This document shows, piece by piece, positions 16,556 through 26,466 of a stretch of DNA of 64,000 bases. The stretch comes from Pseudomonadota bacterium. GTDB taxonomy: Bacteria > Myxococcota_A > UBA796 > SXON01. How positions within the stretch are numbered: the first letter of the stretch is position 1; each line of letters opens with the position of its first letter. Where the stretch lies: the NCBI GenBank assembly GCA_030685065.1, contig JAUXQH010000061.1:1-64000 (forward strand). The letters are read 5' to 3'. The notes beneath the pieces were generated by a model, which made no database searches, was not told the origin of the DNA, and saw nothing but the letters and a program-made list of their open reading frames with translations. The position numbers and the translations under genes were made by a program.

Positions 16556-17257
16556 ATGCTCGCTCTCTGGCTCGCCACCGTCGCCACCGCCGCCACGCCC
16601 GGCGTGCCCCTCGTCGCGGGGGAGCGCCTCGATTGGGCGATCTCGTGGATGGGGCTGAACGCGGGCGCGGCGTGGTCCACCACCTCGGGGAGCAGCGCGG
16701 GGTGGGTGTTCGAGGCGGGGGCGAAGAGCGCCACGTGGCTCGCGTCGATGTACCCGATCGACGATCTGCTCCGCTCCGAGTGGGTGCCGGGCGTCGGCTC
16801 GTCGCGCCACGTGACGCGCTTCCGGGAGGGGCGCTTCGAGCAGGACCAGGACATGCGGTTCCTGGCGGACGCCGTGGTGGTGGGCCGCACCCAGCGCTTC
16901 GACGAGGGGCCGCGAACCTGGGAAGATCGGTACGCCGCCGCGCCCAGGGCGGAGGATCCCGTGTCGGCGTTCTACCGCCTGCGGGAGGAGGCGGGGCCTG
17001 TCGACGAGCGGGTGCGCTACCAGGTCTGGACCGGCCGAAAGTCGATCCCGATGGTCGTGTGGACGGCCGCGGTCGAGCTCTACGAGGGGCAGTCCGCCTT
17101 TCGCGTGGAGGTGCTGACCGATCACGGCAACGAGGACGTCGAGCCGAAGATGACCGTGTGGATCACCGATGACGCCGCGCGCGTACCGCTCGCGGCGGTC
17201 GTGCGCTCGCGCGCCGGGCCGGTGAAGGCGAGCCTGGTCAAGCGGACGGTCCCGTGA
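16556..17257 (+). CDS. DUF3108-like exported protein
   Basis: 233 residues with an N-terminal signal peptide (MLALWLATVATAATPG). The mature part begins with VAGERLDWAISWMGLNAGAA, the characteristic opening strand of DUF3108 proteins (usually G-E-x-L-x-Y-x-I-x-W-x-G-x-x-A-G), and includes DPVSAFYRLRE, matching the family's D-P-L-S-A-L-Y-x-L-R block. DUF3108 proteins are periplasmic beta-barrel-like proteins of unknown function in Gram-negative bacteria. A possible -10 lies directly upstream. The glycosyltransferase gene begins 25 nt downstream. Confidence 0.8.
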   Translation: MLALWLATVATAATPGVPLVAGERLDWAISWMGLNAGAAWSTTSGSSAGWVFEAGAKSATWLASMYPIDDLLRSEWVPGVGSSRHVTRFREGRFEQDQDMRFLADAVVVGRTQRFDEGPRTWEDRYAAAPRAEDPVSAFYRLREEAGPVDERVRYQVWTGRKSIPMVVWTAAVELYEGQSAFRVEVLTDHGNEDVEPKMTVWITDDAARVPLAAVVRSRAGPVKASLVKRTVP

Positions 17258-17281
17258 GCGCCCTCCGATGAGATCCCCCCG

Positions 17282-18235
17282 ATGAGAGTCCTGCACGTCG
17301 ACACCGCGCTCGAGCTCCGCGGCGGCCAGCGTCAGCTCGCGTACTTGTTGGCCGGTCGCCCGGACGACGCGTGGGCCGGCGTGCCCGGCTCCCCCCTCGC
17401 GGGGCTTGTCGGGCCGCCGGCGGTCCCTCTCCACCCGGGCGCCGATCCCCGCAACGCGCTGCGCCTCCGCCGCGCCGCCGCCGAATACGACCTGGTCGCC
17501 GCGCACACGCCCCACGCGCACGGCATCGCGCTGTTCGTCGGCCGGCCGCTGGTGGTGCACCGCCGCGTCGACTTCGTGCCGCGCCACCCATTGAAGTACC
17601 GGCCGGTCGCGGCGGTCGTGGCGGTCAGCGAGGCGGTGGCGGGCATCCTGCGGGCAGCCGGGGTCGAGCGTGTGACGGTGGTTCACGACGGTGTCGCCGC
17701 CCCTCGGCCCGAGGCTCCGCTGCACATCGACGCGCCGCGTCCGTTCTGGGGAGCCGCCGGCGCGCTCGTGCCACACAAGGGCCACCTGCACCTCGTCGAG
17801 GCGATGGCCCACACCCCCGGGACGCTGCTCGTCGCCGGCGAGGGGCCCCTGCGCGCCAGCCTGGAGGCCCGGGCCGCCGCCCTCGATCTGCGTGGCCGCG
17901 TGCGGTTCCTCGGGGCGCTCCCGACGCTGGGGGCCTTCTTCGCGACGCTCGACGCCTTCGTGCACCCCTCGGTCGAGGAGGGCCTGGGCCAGGTGGTCCT
18001 CGAGGCCATGGCCGCGGGGTGCCGCGTGGTCACGACGACGGCGGGCGGGCTTTCCGAGATCGTCGGGAGCGCCGGGGTGCTGGTCCCGCCGGGAGACGCG
18101 GCCGCGCTGTCCGTCGGCATGCGCGCCGCACTGGGGCGCCCGCTGGGGGAGGGGATCGCGCGGGCGGGGGAGTTCTCGATCGGGAGGATGGTGGAGGGGA
18201 CGTCGGCGGTCTATTCCGCGGTGGTCGGGGGCTGA
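17282..18235 (+). CDS. Glycosyltransferase, GT-B fold, family 4 type
   Basis: 317 residues. The N-terminal Rossmann half starts MRVLHVDTALELRGGQRQLA, the usual GT4 acceptor-loop opening (E-x-x-GGxxR-like). The C-terminal half carries AAGALVPHKGHLHLVEAM, LVAGEGPL and the donor-binding motif PSVEEGLGQVVLEAMAAG with the E-x7-E glutamates. It is cytoplasmic and would transfer a nucleotide-sugar unit, probably to LPS or another glycan given the nearby lipid A genes; the substrate cannot be read from sequence. It converges with the HEAT-cyclophilin gene 44 nt away. Confidence 0.9.
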   Translation: MRVLHVDTALELRGGQRQLAYLLAGRPDDAWAGVPGSPLAGLVGPPAVPLHPGADPRNALRLRRAAAEYDLVAAHTPHAHGIALFVGRPLVVHRRVDFVPRHPLKYRPVAAVVAVSEAVAGILRAAGVERVTVVHDGVAAPRPEAPLHIDAPRPFWGAAGALVPHKGHLHLVEAMAHTPGTLLVAGEGPLRASLEARAAALDLRGRVRFLGALPTLGAFFATLDAFVHPSVEEGLGQVVLEAMAAGCRVVTTTAGGLSEIVGSAGVLVPPGDAAALSVGMRAALGRPLGEGIARAGEFSIGRMVEGTSAVYSAVVGG

Positions 18236-18282
18236 TCCTGCGCGAAGCCGGCCCAGGGTCCGCCACCCGCGGTCCAGGATCA
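18233..18282. terminator. Inverted repeat bridging two convergent stop codons
   Basis: TGATCCTG (18233-18240) and CAGGATCA (18275-18282) pair over 8 bp around a 34-nt loop. Each arm contains the TGA of one gene: the plus-strand glycosyltransferase and the minus-strand HEAT-cyclophilin. It could serve as a bidirectional terminator but has no T-run on either side. Confidence 0.35.
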
Positions 18283-20277
18283 GGGCACCCGCTCGATCTC
18301 GATCCGCTCGATCGTGTCCCCCACCTGGATCGCGGAGGCGCTGCGCATGCCGTACGTGACGTGGCCGAACACGGTGTAGGTGCCGTCGAGGTGGGGCTGC
18401 GGGGACAACGTGATGAACCACTGGCTGCCGCCCGTGTCGGGGCCGGAGAGCGCCATTCCCATGACGCCGGTTCCGTAGGTCAAGGCGTTGATCTCGTCGG
18501 GGATCTCGTAGCCGGGGCCGCCCCACCCGTCCCCGCGGGGATCCCCGGTCTGGATGACGAAGTCCGGCACGACGCGGTGGAAGCGGAGGCCGTCGTAGTA
18601 GCCGTCCTCCGCGAGGCGCGCGAAGTTCCAGACGGTGTAGGGAGCGGCGTCGGGGGACAGCGCGACGCGGATCTCGCCCTCGCTCGTGAAGATGCGGGCC
18701 GAACGGATGCGCATCACCTCGCCGAGCAAGGGGAGGCGGCGCGCGGGGTGGCGCCGACGGGGTGGCTCGACCCCGAGCAGCGCTGCGAGCCGCTCGGCAT
18801 CGGCCTCGATGGCGGGGTGGCGCAGCCAGGGGCGGATGGCCGCGCCGGCGGCGGCCCCGGGACGGGGGAGGCGGCCGGTGTCGTAGATGGCGGCGAGCGC
18901 CTTGACGCCCTCGATGGCCTGCTCGGAGGACAGGCGCCTGCGTTGGAGGTAGGCGAGGAGCGGCGGCTCGGCGGCGGGGTCGGGATTCTCGCCGGCGGCG
19001 GTGGCGGCCGCCTGGGCGATGGTGAGATCGGCGCCCTCGAGGAGCTCGACCAATTCGGCGAGGCGTGGGGCGCCCTCGAGCAGCACGCCCGCCGCGGCGC
19101 TGCGGATGGCCGGATCCGGCGCGCTGGTGGCGAGCTTGAGCAGGCGGTTGCGATCCTGGATGGCCTCGACCGCGGCGATGCGCACGATCATGGGCTCGGA
19201 GGGCTCGGCCCACTTGGACGCCGGCCCGGGCAGGGCCTTCTTGGCGGCCAGGGCGCGGAGGGCGGCCGCGCGCTCCTCCGGGACGCCGGCGCCGAAGGGC
19301 CGCGTCAGGAGGGCCTTCGCGTCCACCCCCGGCGCCGCGCCGACCGCCGCGATGGCCTCGATGCGCACGGAGAGATCGGCGTCTGCCAGCAGCCGGACGA
19401 GCACCGGCGTGAGCCCCGGGCCCGCGTGTTTCGCGGCGCCGCGCGCGGCGGCGATGCGGACGTTCACGGCGGGGTCCCCGGAGGCGAGCGTGATCCCGTC
19501 GAGCCGAGCGGCCTCGGTGGCCACGCCGAGCCAGGCGCGCAGGGCCCAGCCGCGGACCAGGGCGTCGCCATCCTCGAGGGCGAGCGCGCGCAGGCGCATG
19601 GCGCTGTCGGCGGTGGCGACGGTCAGGCCGAGGCGGGAGAGCGCCCAGACCGCGCGGCGGCGCGTGTCTCCCAGCGGGAACGACGTGCTGTCGAGGAGCG
19701 CGGACACGACGCGGTCGGAGTCGGCCCCGGCCACCTTTCGCATCCCGAGGCGGCCGAGCCCGTCCGCCGCGTAGACCGCGATCGGGCCGCTCAGCGCGGG
19801 GAGCAGCATCTCCAGGGCCTCGGGGCCGCCCTGCTTGCCGATGGCAACGGCGATGCGGCCCTGCACGGCCCGGTCGGTCTCGACGGCCCAGCGACGGCCG
19901 AGCGGGAGGATCCCGGTGGGGGTCTGCCCGAGCGCGAAGGCGGCGTGCGCGCGTACGTCCGCCACCGGGTCCGTGATCAGCGTCGTAAGCGGAGTGACGC
20001 ACTCAACGTCGCGCAAGCGGCCCAGGGCATCGGCGGCGCGGGCTCGAACCAGGGGCTCGGGGTGCGCGACCCACGCCGCGAACGCCCGGGGCGCCAGGCG
20101 GAGGAGCTCCATCTGCCACATCGCCTGCGCCAGGTCCGCCGGTACCCCGGCCACCGGAGGCGCGATCGCGGGAAGGACGGCGGCGGACACGGCGTCGAGC
20201 GTGCCGGTGACCGGGCTCGGCTCCGCCCCCGAGGGGAGGGGCGCGGCGAGGGCGAGAGCGACGAGTGCCGGCAACAT
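18280..20277 (-). CDS. Exported fusion: HEAT repeats plus cyclophilin-type peptidyl-prolyl isomerase
   Basis: 665 residues with an N-terminal signal peptide (MLPALVALALAAPLPSGAEP). Residues about 60-500 are a chain of HEAT/PBS-lyase-like helical repeats, seen as recurring A-x-x-x-A-L-G-x-L/I units such as VRARAADALGRLRDVE. Residues about 520-660 are a cyclophilin domain: FHRVVPDFVIQTGDPRGDG with the catalytic Arg, the MGMALSGPDTGGSQWFIT block and VFGHVTYGM. It probably assists folding in the periplasm, with the HEAT array as a docking surface; that coupling is inference. Faces ftsH across a 243-bp divergent gap. Confidence 0.92.
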   Translation of the reverse strand: MLPALVALALAAPLPSGAEPSPVTGTLDAVSAAVLPAIAPPVAGVPADLAQAMWQMELLRLAPRAFAAWVAHPEPLVRARAADALGRLRDVECVTPLTTLITDPVADVRAHAAFALGQTPTGILPLGRRWAVETDRAVQGRIAVAIGKQGGPEALEMLLPALSGPIAVYAADGLGRLGMRKVAGADSDRVVSALLDSTSFPLGDTRRRAVWALSRLGLTVATADSAMRLRALALEDGDALVRGWALRAWLGVATEAARLDGITLASGDPAVNVRIAAARGAAKHAGPGLTPVLVRLLADADLSVRIEAIAAVGAAPGVDAKALLTRPFGAGVPEERAAALRALAAKKALPGPASKWAEPSEPMIVRIAAVEAIQDRNRLLKLATSAPDPAIRSAAAGVLLEGAPRLAELVELLEGADLTIAQAAATAAGENPDPAAEPPLLAYLQRRRLSSEQAIEGVKALAAIYDTGRLPRPGAAAGAAIRPWLRHPAIEADAERLAALLGVEPPRRRHPARRLPLLGEVMRIRSARIFTSEGEIRVALSPDAAPYTVWNFARLAEDGYYDGLRFHRVVPDFVIQTGDPRGDGWGGPGYEIPDEINALTYGTGVMGMALSGPDTGGSQWFITLSPQPHLDGTYTVFGHVTYGMRSASAIQVGDTIERIEIERVP

Positions 20278-20520
20278 CGTACAAGGTCACCCGGCGAGGT
20301 GGGCGCGCGCAACCAAGAAGGGCGCGGCCGAGCGGTGACGCGTCGCCGATCCACGCCCGTGGGCCATCGGAAAGGCTCCGCGCCGGAATATCGGGCCGCG
20401 CCGGGGTGCTTCCTCAACCCGACGCAAGCCGATGACCTCGCGGTGTGCGTGGATGGGTGCTATGTCCGGGCTCAACCGTGTCAGGTGGGCCCTCACTGAC
20501 GAGGCTGGAGCTCCGAAGGT
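20278..20520. other. Divergent intergenic region between the HEAT-cyclophilin gene and ftsH, 243 bp
   Basis: Contains no gene. A GGAG about 10 nt before the ftsH ATG is a plausible Shine-Dalgarno. TATGTC near 20461 could be a -10 for ftsH, but I see no clear -35. No strong hairpin noticed. Confidence 0.4.
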
Positions 20521-22341
<1,821 letters not shown>

Positions 22342-22347
22342 GGCAAC

Positions 22348-23949
22348 GTGCGCCGATCGATCGCGAGCCTCCTGCCGTGCCTCTTCTGGAGCGTGGCGAC
22401 CAGTCTGGTCGCCACGTCTTCGTTTTTCCTTCACCTCCACGAGGCCCTCCCCGGGGGGCGGCTCTCGGCGGCCGGGCAGCGTGCGTTCTGGCTGCCGTGG
22501 CAGATCTACGCAAACGTCGTGAGCGGGAGGGGGCTCGACGACAGCTCGGGGTTCCTGGCCGTGCCGGACGTGGGGCTGCTCTCGCTGGTCGGCAACCCCG
22601 CCACGGCGCTGTTCCTCGCGCCGGTCCACTCGATCGGGCAGCCCGTATTGGCCCACAACCTCGGGCTGCTCCTGCTCGTGATGACCAACGCCGCGGGCGC
22701 CTGGGCGTTCGGGGAAACCCTCCGTCCGCGGCGGCGCGGCCTGCTCGCCGCGGCGATGGTGGCGGGCGCCGGTCTGTGGATGGCCCAGCTCGGCCAGGGC
22801 GCGCTGGCGGCGGCCTGGGTCGGGCCCGGCCTCGCGGCGGTCGCGGCGCTCCGCGCCGAGCGTCGTGTCGGATACTACGGGGCGCTCCTCGCGGGATTGA
22901 TCGGGGCGCCCATCGTCACGGCAGCGATCCTCGCCGGGTCCCGCCTGGTCCCCGGCCCACGCCGATCCGGGTTGCCGATCTGGGTGGGCGTCGCGGTCGG
23001 CCTCACCGTCGGGTTCGGGCTGCCGGCGGCGACCGCCGGGGCGGACCCGCACCTCCCGCCGAGCGCGCTCGTCTGGTTGGCATCGGGGGCGGCCCTCGGG
23101 ATGCCCCTGGTGTTCCTCCTCGGGCTCGGTGCGCTCTGGCGGGCGCGGGGCCGCTCCGGGCAGGTGGCGGCCGCGCTCGCGCTCGTGGCGGTGTTCGTCG
23201 CCCTCGGTCCCCTCGCGTGGGATCCCTCCGGGGAGCTCGTGCGCGTCGGTGACTTCGCGATCCCCATCGCCCCGGCGCTCCCGACGATGGCGGCCCACGG
23301 CCAGGAGCTCCTCTCGGGGGCGCTGGTGGTCGCCATGATCGGCGCACTGGCCTGGGCCGGGCGGGCACGCTTCGGTTGGCTGGCCGAGCTCGCCGCCGTC
23401 GCCGGGCTCCTGCTCGAGCCGCGCGCGCAGGCAGCGTTCGGGCAGCCGGTCCGGTTGTGGGAGGGGGAGGGGTGGCCGGTCGCCACCGCGCTCTCGGACC
23501 TGGGGCACGCCCCGTACGAGAGCGCGATCCTCCAGATTCCCTTCCTGGGGGTGACCGAGGGGCTGGTCGGCTTCGTTCCCTTTCACCGCCAGAACATCTC
23601 CGGCGGGCCGGGCCTGCACCTCGCGGGCCCCGTGCGCGACGCGGTGGAGCGCGGCGTCTCGGAGAGCCGCCTGCTCGACATGGTCTCCCATCTCGGGGAC
23701 AGCGCGGACGCCGACTTCGTCGCGCAGACCCTCGGGGCCAAGAACCTCGACCTGGGCCCACAGCTCCGCAGGGCCGGCTACGGGTGGCTCCTGGTGGTGG
23801 GAGCCGAGCCTGGGCTGCGTGTGGCGGCCCAGGGCGCGCTCGGGGCGCCGGTGTACCAGGACAGCGCCTACGCCCTCTGGGAAACCCCCTCGGCGGTGCT
23901 CCCGGGCGGCGGTCCGGGCGTGGACGGCGCGGGCGGGCCCCCTCCATGA
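22348..23949 (+). CDS. Polytopic membrane protein, unknown function
   Basis: 533 residues from GTG 22348 with about ten hydrophobic segments and a soluble C-terminal domain of about 150 residues. The N-terminal loop includes AFWLPWQIYANVVSGRGL and the tail includes YESAILQIPFLGVTEG. The pattern (many helices, then a periplasmic-type domain beginning with a Glu/Pro-rich strand) resembles GT-C-fold membrane proteins and the protein encoded at 1948-3723. No catalytic residues can be assigned. Weak AGGG lies just upstream of GTG. It ends in an ATGA overlap with folP, so it is in the same operon. Confidence 0.75.
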   Translation: MRRSIASLLPCLFWSVATSLVATSSFFLHLHEALPGGRLSAAGQRAFWLPWQIYANVVSGRGLDDSSGFLAVPDVGLLSLVGNPATALFLAPVHSIGQPVLAHNLGLLLLVMTNAAGAWAFGETLRPRRRGLLAAAMVAGAGLWMAQLGQGALAAAWVGPGLAAVAALRAERRVGYYGALLAGLIGAPIVTAAILAGSRLVPGPRRSGLPIWVGVAVGLTVGFGLPAATAGADPHLPPSALVWLASGAALGMPLVFLLGLGALWRARGRSGQVAAALALVAVFVALGPLAWDPSGELVRVGDFAIPIAPALPTMAAHGQELLSGALVVAMIGALAWAGRARFGWLAELAAVAGLLLEPRAQAAFGQPVRLWEGEGWPVATALSDLGHAPYESAILQIPFLGVTEGLVGFVPFHRQNISGGPGLHLAGPVRDAVERGVSESRLLDMVSHLGDSADADFVAQTLGAKNLDLGPQLRRAGYGWLLVVGAEPGLRVAAQGALGAPVYQDSAYALWETPSAVLPGGGPGVDGAGGPPP

Positions 23950-24719
23950 AGGTCATGGGCATCCTGAATGTCACTCCCGACTCGTTCTCGGACGGCGGGC
24001 TCCACCACGGCTTCGAAGCGGCGGTCGCGCATGGGCGCGCCCTCTTCGACCAAGGCGCCGACTGGGTCGACGTGGGCGGCGAGTCCACACGGCCAGGAGC
24101 GGCCCCGGTCGACCCGACCGAGGAGCACGACCGCGTCGTGCGTGTCGTCCGCGCCCTCTCGCCGCATGGACCGGTCAGCGTGGACACGCGACGCGCCAGC
24201 GTCGCCCGCGCCGCCATCGACGCGGGCGCCACGCTGATAAACGACGTGAGCGGCGGCGCCGACCCCGCGATGCTGCCCTTCGCCGCCGCGGCCGAGTGTG
24301 GCATCGTGCTCATGCACATGCGGGGGGAGCCGGACACCATGCAGCGCCTCGCTGTCTATGACGACGTCTGCGCGGACGTGTGGTCCGCGCTCGATCAGCG
24401 GACCGCTGCCGCCGAGGCCGCCGGCGTCCGGAAGGACCGAATCGTCGTCGATCCCGGCATCGGTTTCGCCAAGACGGGTGCTCACAACCTGGCCCTCCTC
24501 CGGGATCTTCCGCGGCGCACCCCCGGCCGCAGCGTGTTGATCGGCGCCTCGCGCAAGCGGTTCATCGGGGAGCTCACCGGGCAGCCGAACGCGGCGGATC
24601 GCCTCGAGGGCTCGCTCGCCGTGGCGCTCCACGCGCGGGATGCGGGCGCGGCCCTCATCCGCGTGCACGACGTCGCCGCGACGGTGCGCGCGTTGCGGGT
24701 GTGGGAGGCCATCCGTTGA
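23946..24719 (+). CDS. folP: Dihydropteroate synthase
   Basis: 257 residues. It begins with the family signature GILNVTPDSFSDGG, followed by GGESTRPGA, DTRRASVARAAIDAG and the C-terminal SRKRFIGELTG that contacts pterin and phosphate. The enzyme joins 6-hydroxymethyl-dihydropterin pyrophosphate to p-aminobenzoate in folate synthesis. ATG 23946 overlaps the previous stop and its own stop overlaps the TTG of cdaA. The folP-cdaA-cdaR-glmM order is a familiar arrangement in many bacteria. At 257 residues it is slightly shorter than the usual 270-280. Confidence 0.96.
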   Translation: MKVMGILNVTPDSFSDGGLHHGFEAAVAHGRALFDQGADWVDVGGESTRPGAAPVDPTEEHDRVVRVVRALSPHGPVSVDTRRASVARAAIDAGATLINDVSGGADPAMLPFAAAAECGIVLMHMRGEPDTMQRLAVYDDVCADVWSALDQRTAAAEAAGVRKDRIVVDPGIGFAKTGAHNLALLRDLPRRTPGRSVLIGASRKRFIGELTGQPNAADRLEGSLAVALHARDAGAALIRVHDVAATVRALRVWEAIR

Positions 24720-25504
24720 GCCTCTTCGTCACCTACTTCGCCAACATCCGGTGGACCGACGTCCTCGACATCGGGCTGCTCTGGTACGTCGTCTACCGCG
24801 CGTTGATGCTCGTGCGTGGCACGCGCGCGTTCCAGAGCCTCCTCGGGCTCCTCGTCGCGCTGATCCTGTTCGCGCTCTCGGGCCGGTTCGAGCTCTACGC
24901 GGTCCACTGGATGCTCGAGAAGTTCTTCGTCTACATCGTCCTGGCGGTCATCATCCTGTTCCAGAGCGACATCAAGCGTGGCCTCGCCGGTGCGGGCGGG
25001 CGGCTTTTCCCCAGCTTCTCCGCGCAGCCGGCGCAGGGCGCGATGGAGGAGATCGTCCGGGCGAGCTTCGTGATGGCGTCGCGACGCATCGGCGCGCTGC
25101 TCGCGTTGGAGCGGGAGGCCTCGCTCGAAGAGTACGCGGAGGGCGGAAATCGGCTCGACGCGCGCGTATCCAGCGAGCTCCTGCTCGCCATCTTCCACCC
25201 GACGAGCCCGCTTCACGACGGCGCTGCGGTCGTCCGGAAGGACCAGGTCCTCGCCGCGAAGGTGTTCCTTCCCTTGTCCCTCTCGAAGGACGTGAGCCGC
25301 TTCTACGGCACACGCCACCGCGCCGCGATCGGGCTCACCGAGGAGACAGACGCCGTCGTCGTCATCGTGTCGGAGGAGCGCGGCACCGTGAGCCTCGTGA
25401 TCTCGGGAGAGGTGCAGCCGGTGGCCGATCAGAACGAGATGCGGGAGCGCCTCCTGGAGTGCTTTCAGCCCAAGGGCCGCCTGCGCACCGCGAGGGCGCC
25501 GTGA
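24716..25504 (+). CDS. cdaA: Diadenylate cyclase CdaA (c-di-AMP synthase)
   Basis: 262 residues. Three membrane helices fill residues about 10-85 (RALMLVRGTRAFQSLLGLLV and following), then the DisA_N catalytic domain with LHDGAAVV (DGA motif) and GTRHRAAIGL (RHR motif), both needed to condense two ATP to c-di-AMP. The start is TTG 24716, overlapping the folP stop; no better in-frame start lies nearby. It is followed immediately by its regulator gene cdaR (GTGA overlap), as expected. c-di-AMP controls osmolyte and potassium handling and cell-wall homeostasis. Confidence 0.95.
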   Translation: MSLFVTYFANIRWTDVLDIGLLWYVVYRALMLVRGTRAFQSLLGLLVALILFALSGRFELYAVHWMLEKFFVYIVLAVIILFQSDIKRGLAGAGGRLFPSFSAQPAQGAMEEIVRASFVMASRRIGALLALEREASLEEYAEGGNRLDARVSSELLLAIFHPTSPLHDGAAVVRKDQVLAAKVFLPLSLSKDVSRFYGTRHRAAIGLTEETDAVVVIVSEERGTVSLVISGEVQPVADQNEMRERLLECFQPKGRLRTARAP

Positions 25505-26466
25505 GCCGCATGAAGGACGTCCTGCTGGACGTACGGGCGTTGTTCACGACCAACCTCGCGTACAAGACGCTCGCCCTCGTGTTTGCGCTCATGATGTGGG
25601 TGTGGGTGCAATCGGAGCAGGTGGTCGAGGACAGGGCCCGGGTGCGCCTCGAGTGGAAGCTGCCGGACGGCCTGATGTTGGTCGAGCCCCAGCTCGAGAC
25701 GGCCACGGTCACGGTCGAGGGCGTGCAGGCCTTCGTGCGTGCCGTGCGCCAGACCGACCTCTCGATCCTCGTCGATCTGTCGCGCGCGAAGGAGGGCGAG
25801 GTCTCCCTCGATCTGTCCGAGCGCCCGGTGGCGGGCATGCCGAGCCAGGTGCGCGTGGCGTCGGTGTCACCGAGCACGCTCAAGGTGCAGCTCGATCGGG
25901 TGCTGAAGCGCCGGGTCAACGTCGTGGCCGCCACGCGCGGCGAGCCCGCCGAGGGCTTTCGCGTGTCGAAGCTGATCGTTCAACCCGATCGGGTCGAGCT
26001 CGCGGGCCCTTCGTCGGTGCTCCGGAGCCTCACCGAGGTCGCGACGGACGCGGTCGACCTCTCCGGCCTTCGGGAGGACGCGGAGTTCCAGGTGGGCCTC
26101 GCGGTGCGGAAGGGGCAGCTCGTCCCGACGCAGGCCGCCCGCTTCGCCGTCGAGGTGAAGATCGAGGCGATCGTGCAGCAGCGCGCGTTCGACTCGGTTC
26201 CCGTGCTCCTGCGGGATGCGGAGGGCTTCGGGACCAGCTCGCCCAACGTCCGGGTCACCCTGGCCGGCCCCGTGGAGAGGCTGAACGCCATCAATCCGGA
26301 GGAGGTCAGCGTGGTCGTTCACGTGCCGGAAGGCTGGTCCAACGCCATGGGCGAGGCGCGGCGGGGCCGGGGAGAGGGGCTCCGATACGAGGTGGTTCAG
26401 CCCGCGGGCGAGGCCGTCTCCGTGGTCGACGTCGTGCCCGAGCGCATCAAGGTGGAGCGCCGATGA
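25501..26466 (+). CDS. cdaR: CdaR/YbbR-type regulator of diadenylate cyclase
   Basis: 321 residues with one N-terminal membrane helix (LAYKTLALVFALMMWVWVQS) and then three or four YbbR beta domains recognisable as repeated V-x-V-x-x-x-P or VELAGPSSVL-type strands. YbbR proteins sit next to CdaA and modulate its activity from the extracytoplasmic side. Starts are GTG 25501, overlapping the cdaA stop, or ATG 25510; the first gives coupling. Ends in ATGA overlap with glmM, so CdaA, CdaR and GlmM are made as a unit, and GlmM binds CdaA in several species. Confidence 0.9.
   Translation: MSRMKDVLLDVRALFTTNLAYKTLALVFALMMWVWVQSEQVVEDRARVRLEWKLPDGLMLVEPQLETATVTVEGVQAFVRAVRQTDLSILVDLSRAKEGEVSLDLSERPVAGMPSQVRVASVSPSTLKVQLDRVLKRRVNVVAATRGEPAEGFRVSKLIVQPDRVELAGPSSVLRSLTEVATDAVDLSGLREDAEFQVGLAVRKGQLVPTQAARFAVEVKIEAIVQQRAFDSVPVLLRDAEGFGTSSPNVRVTLAGPVERLNAINPEEVSVVVHVPEGWSNAMGEARRGRGEGLRYEVVQPAGEAVSVVDVVPERIKVERR

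Noticed and set aside
16541..20002. A 1153-codon minus-strand open frame across the DUF3108 gene, glycosyltransferase and HEAT-cyclophilin region
   Set aside because: Arg/Pro-rich translation, opposite or out of frame with proven genes.
20035..20065. A tRNA T-loop-like string (GGCTCGAACCAGG) inside the HEAT-cyclophilin gene
   Set aside because: No acceptor stem or anticodon arm around it, and it lies in a coding frame.
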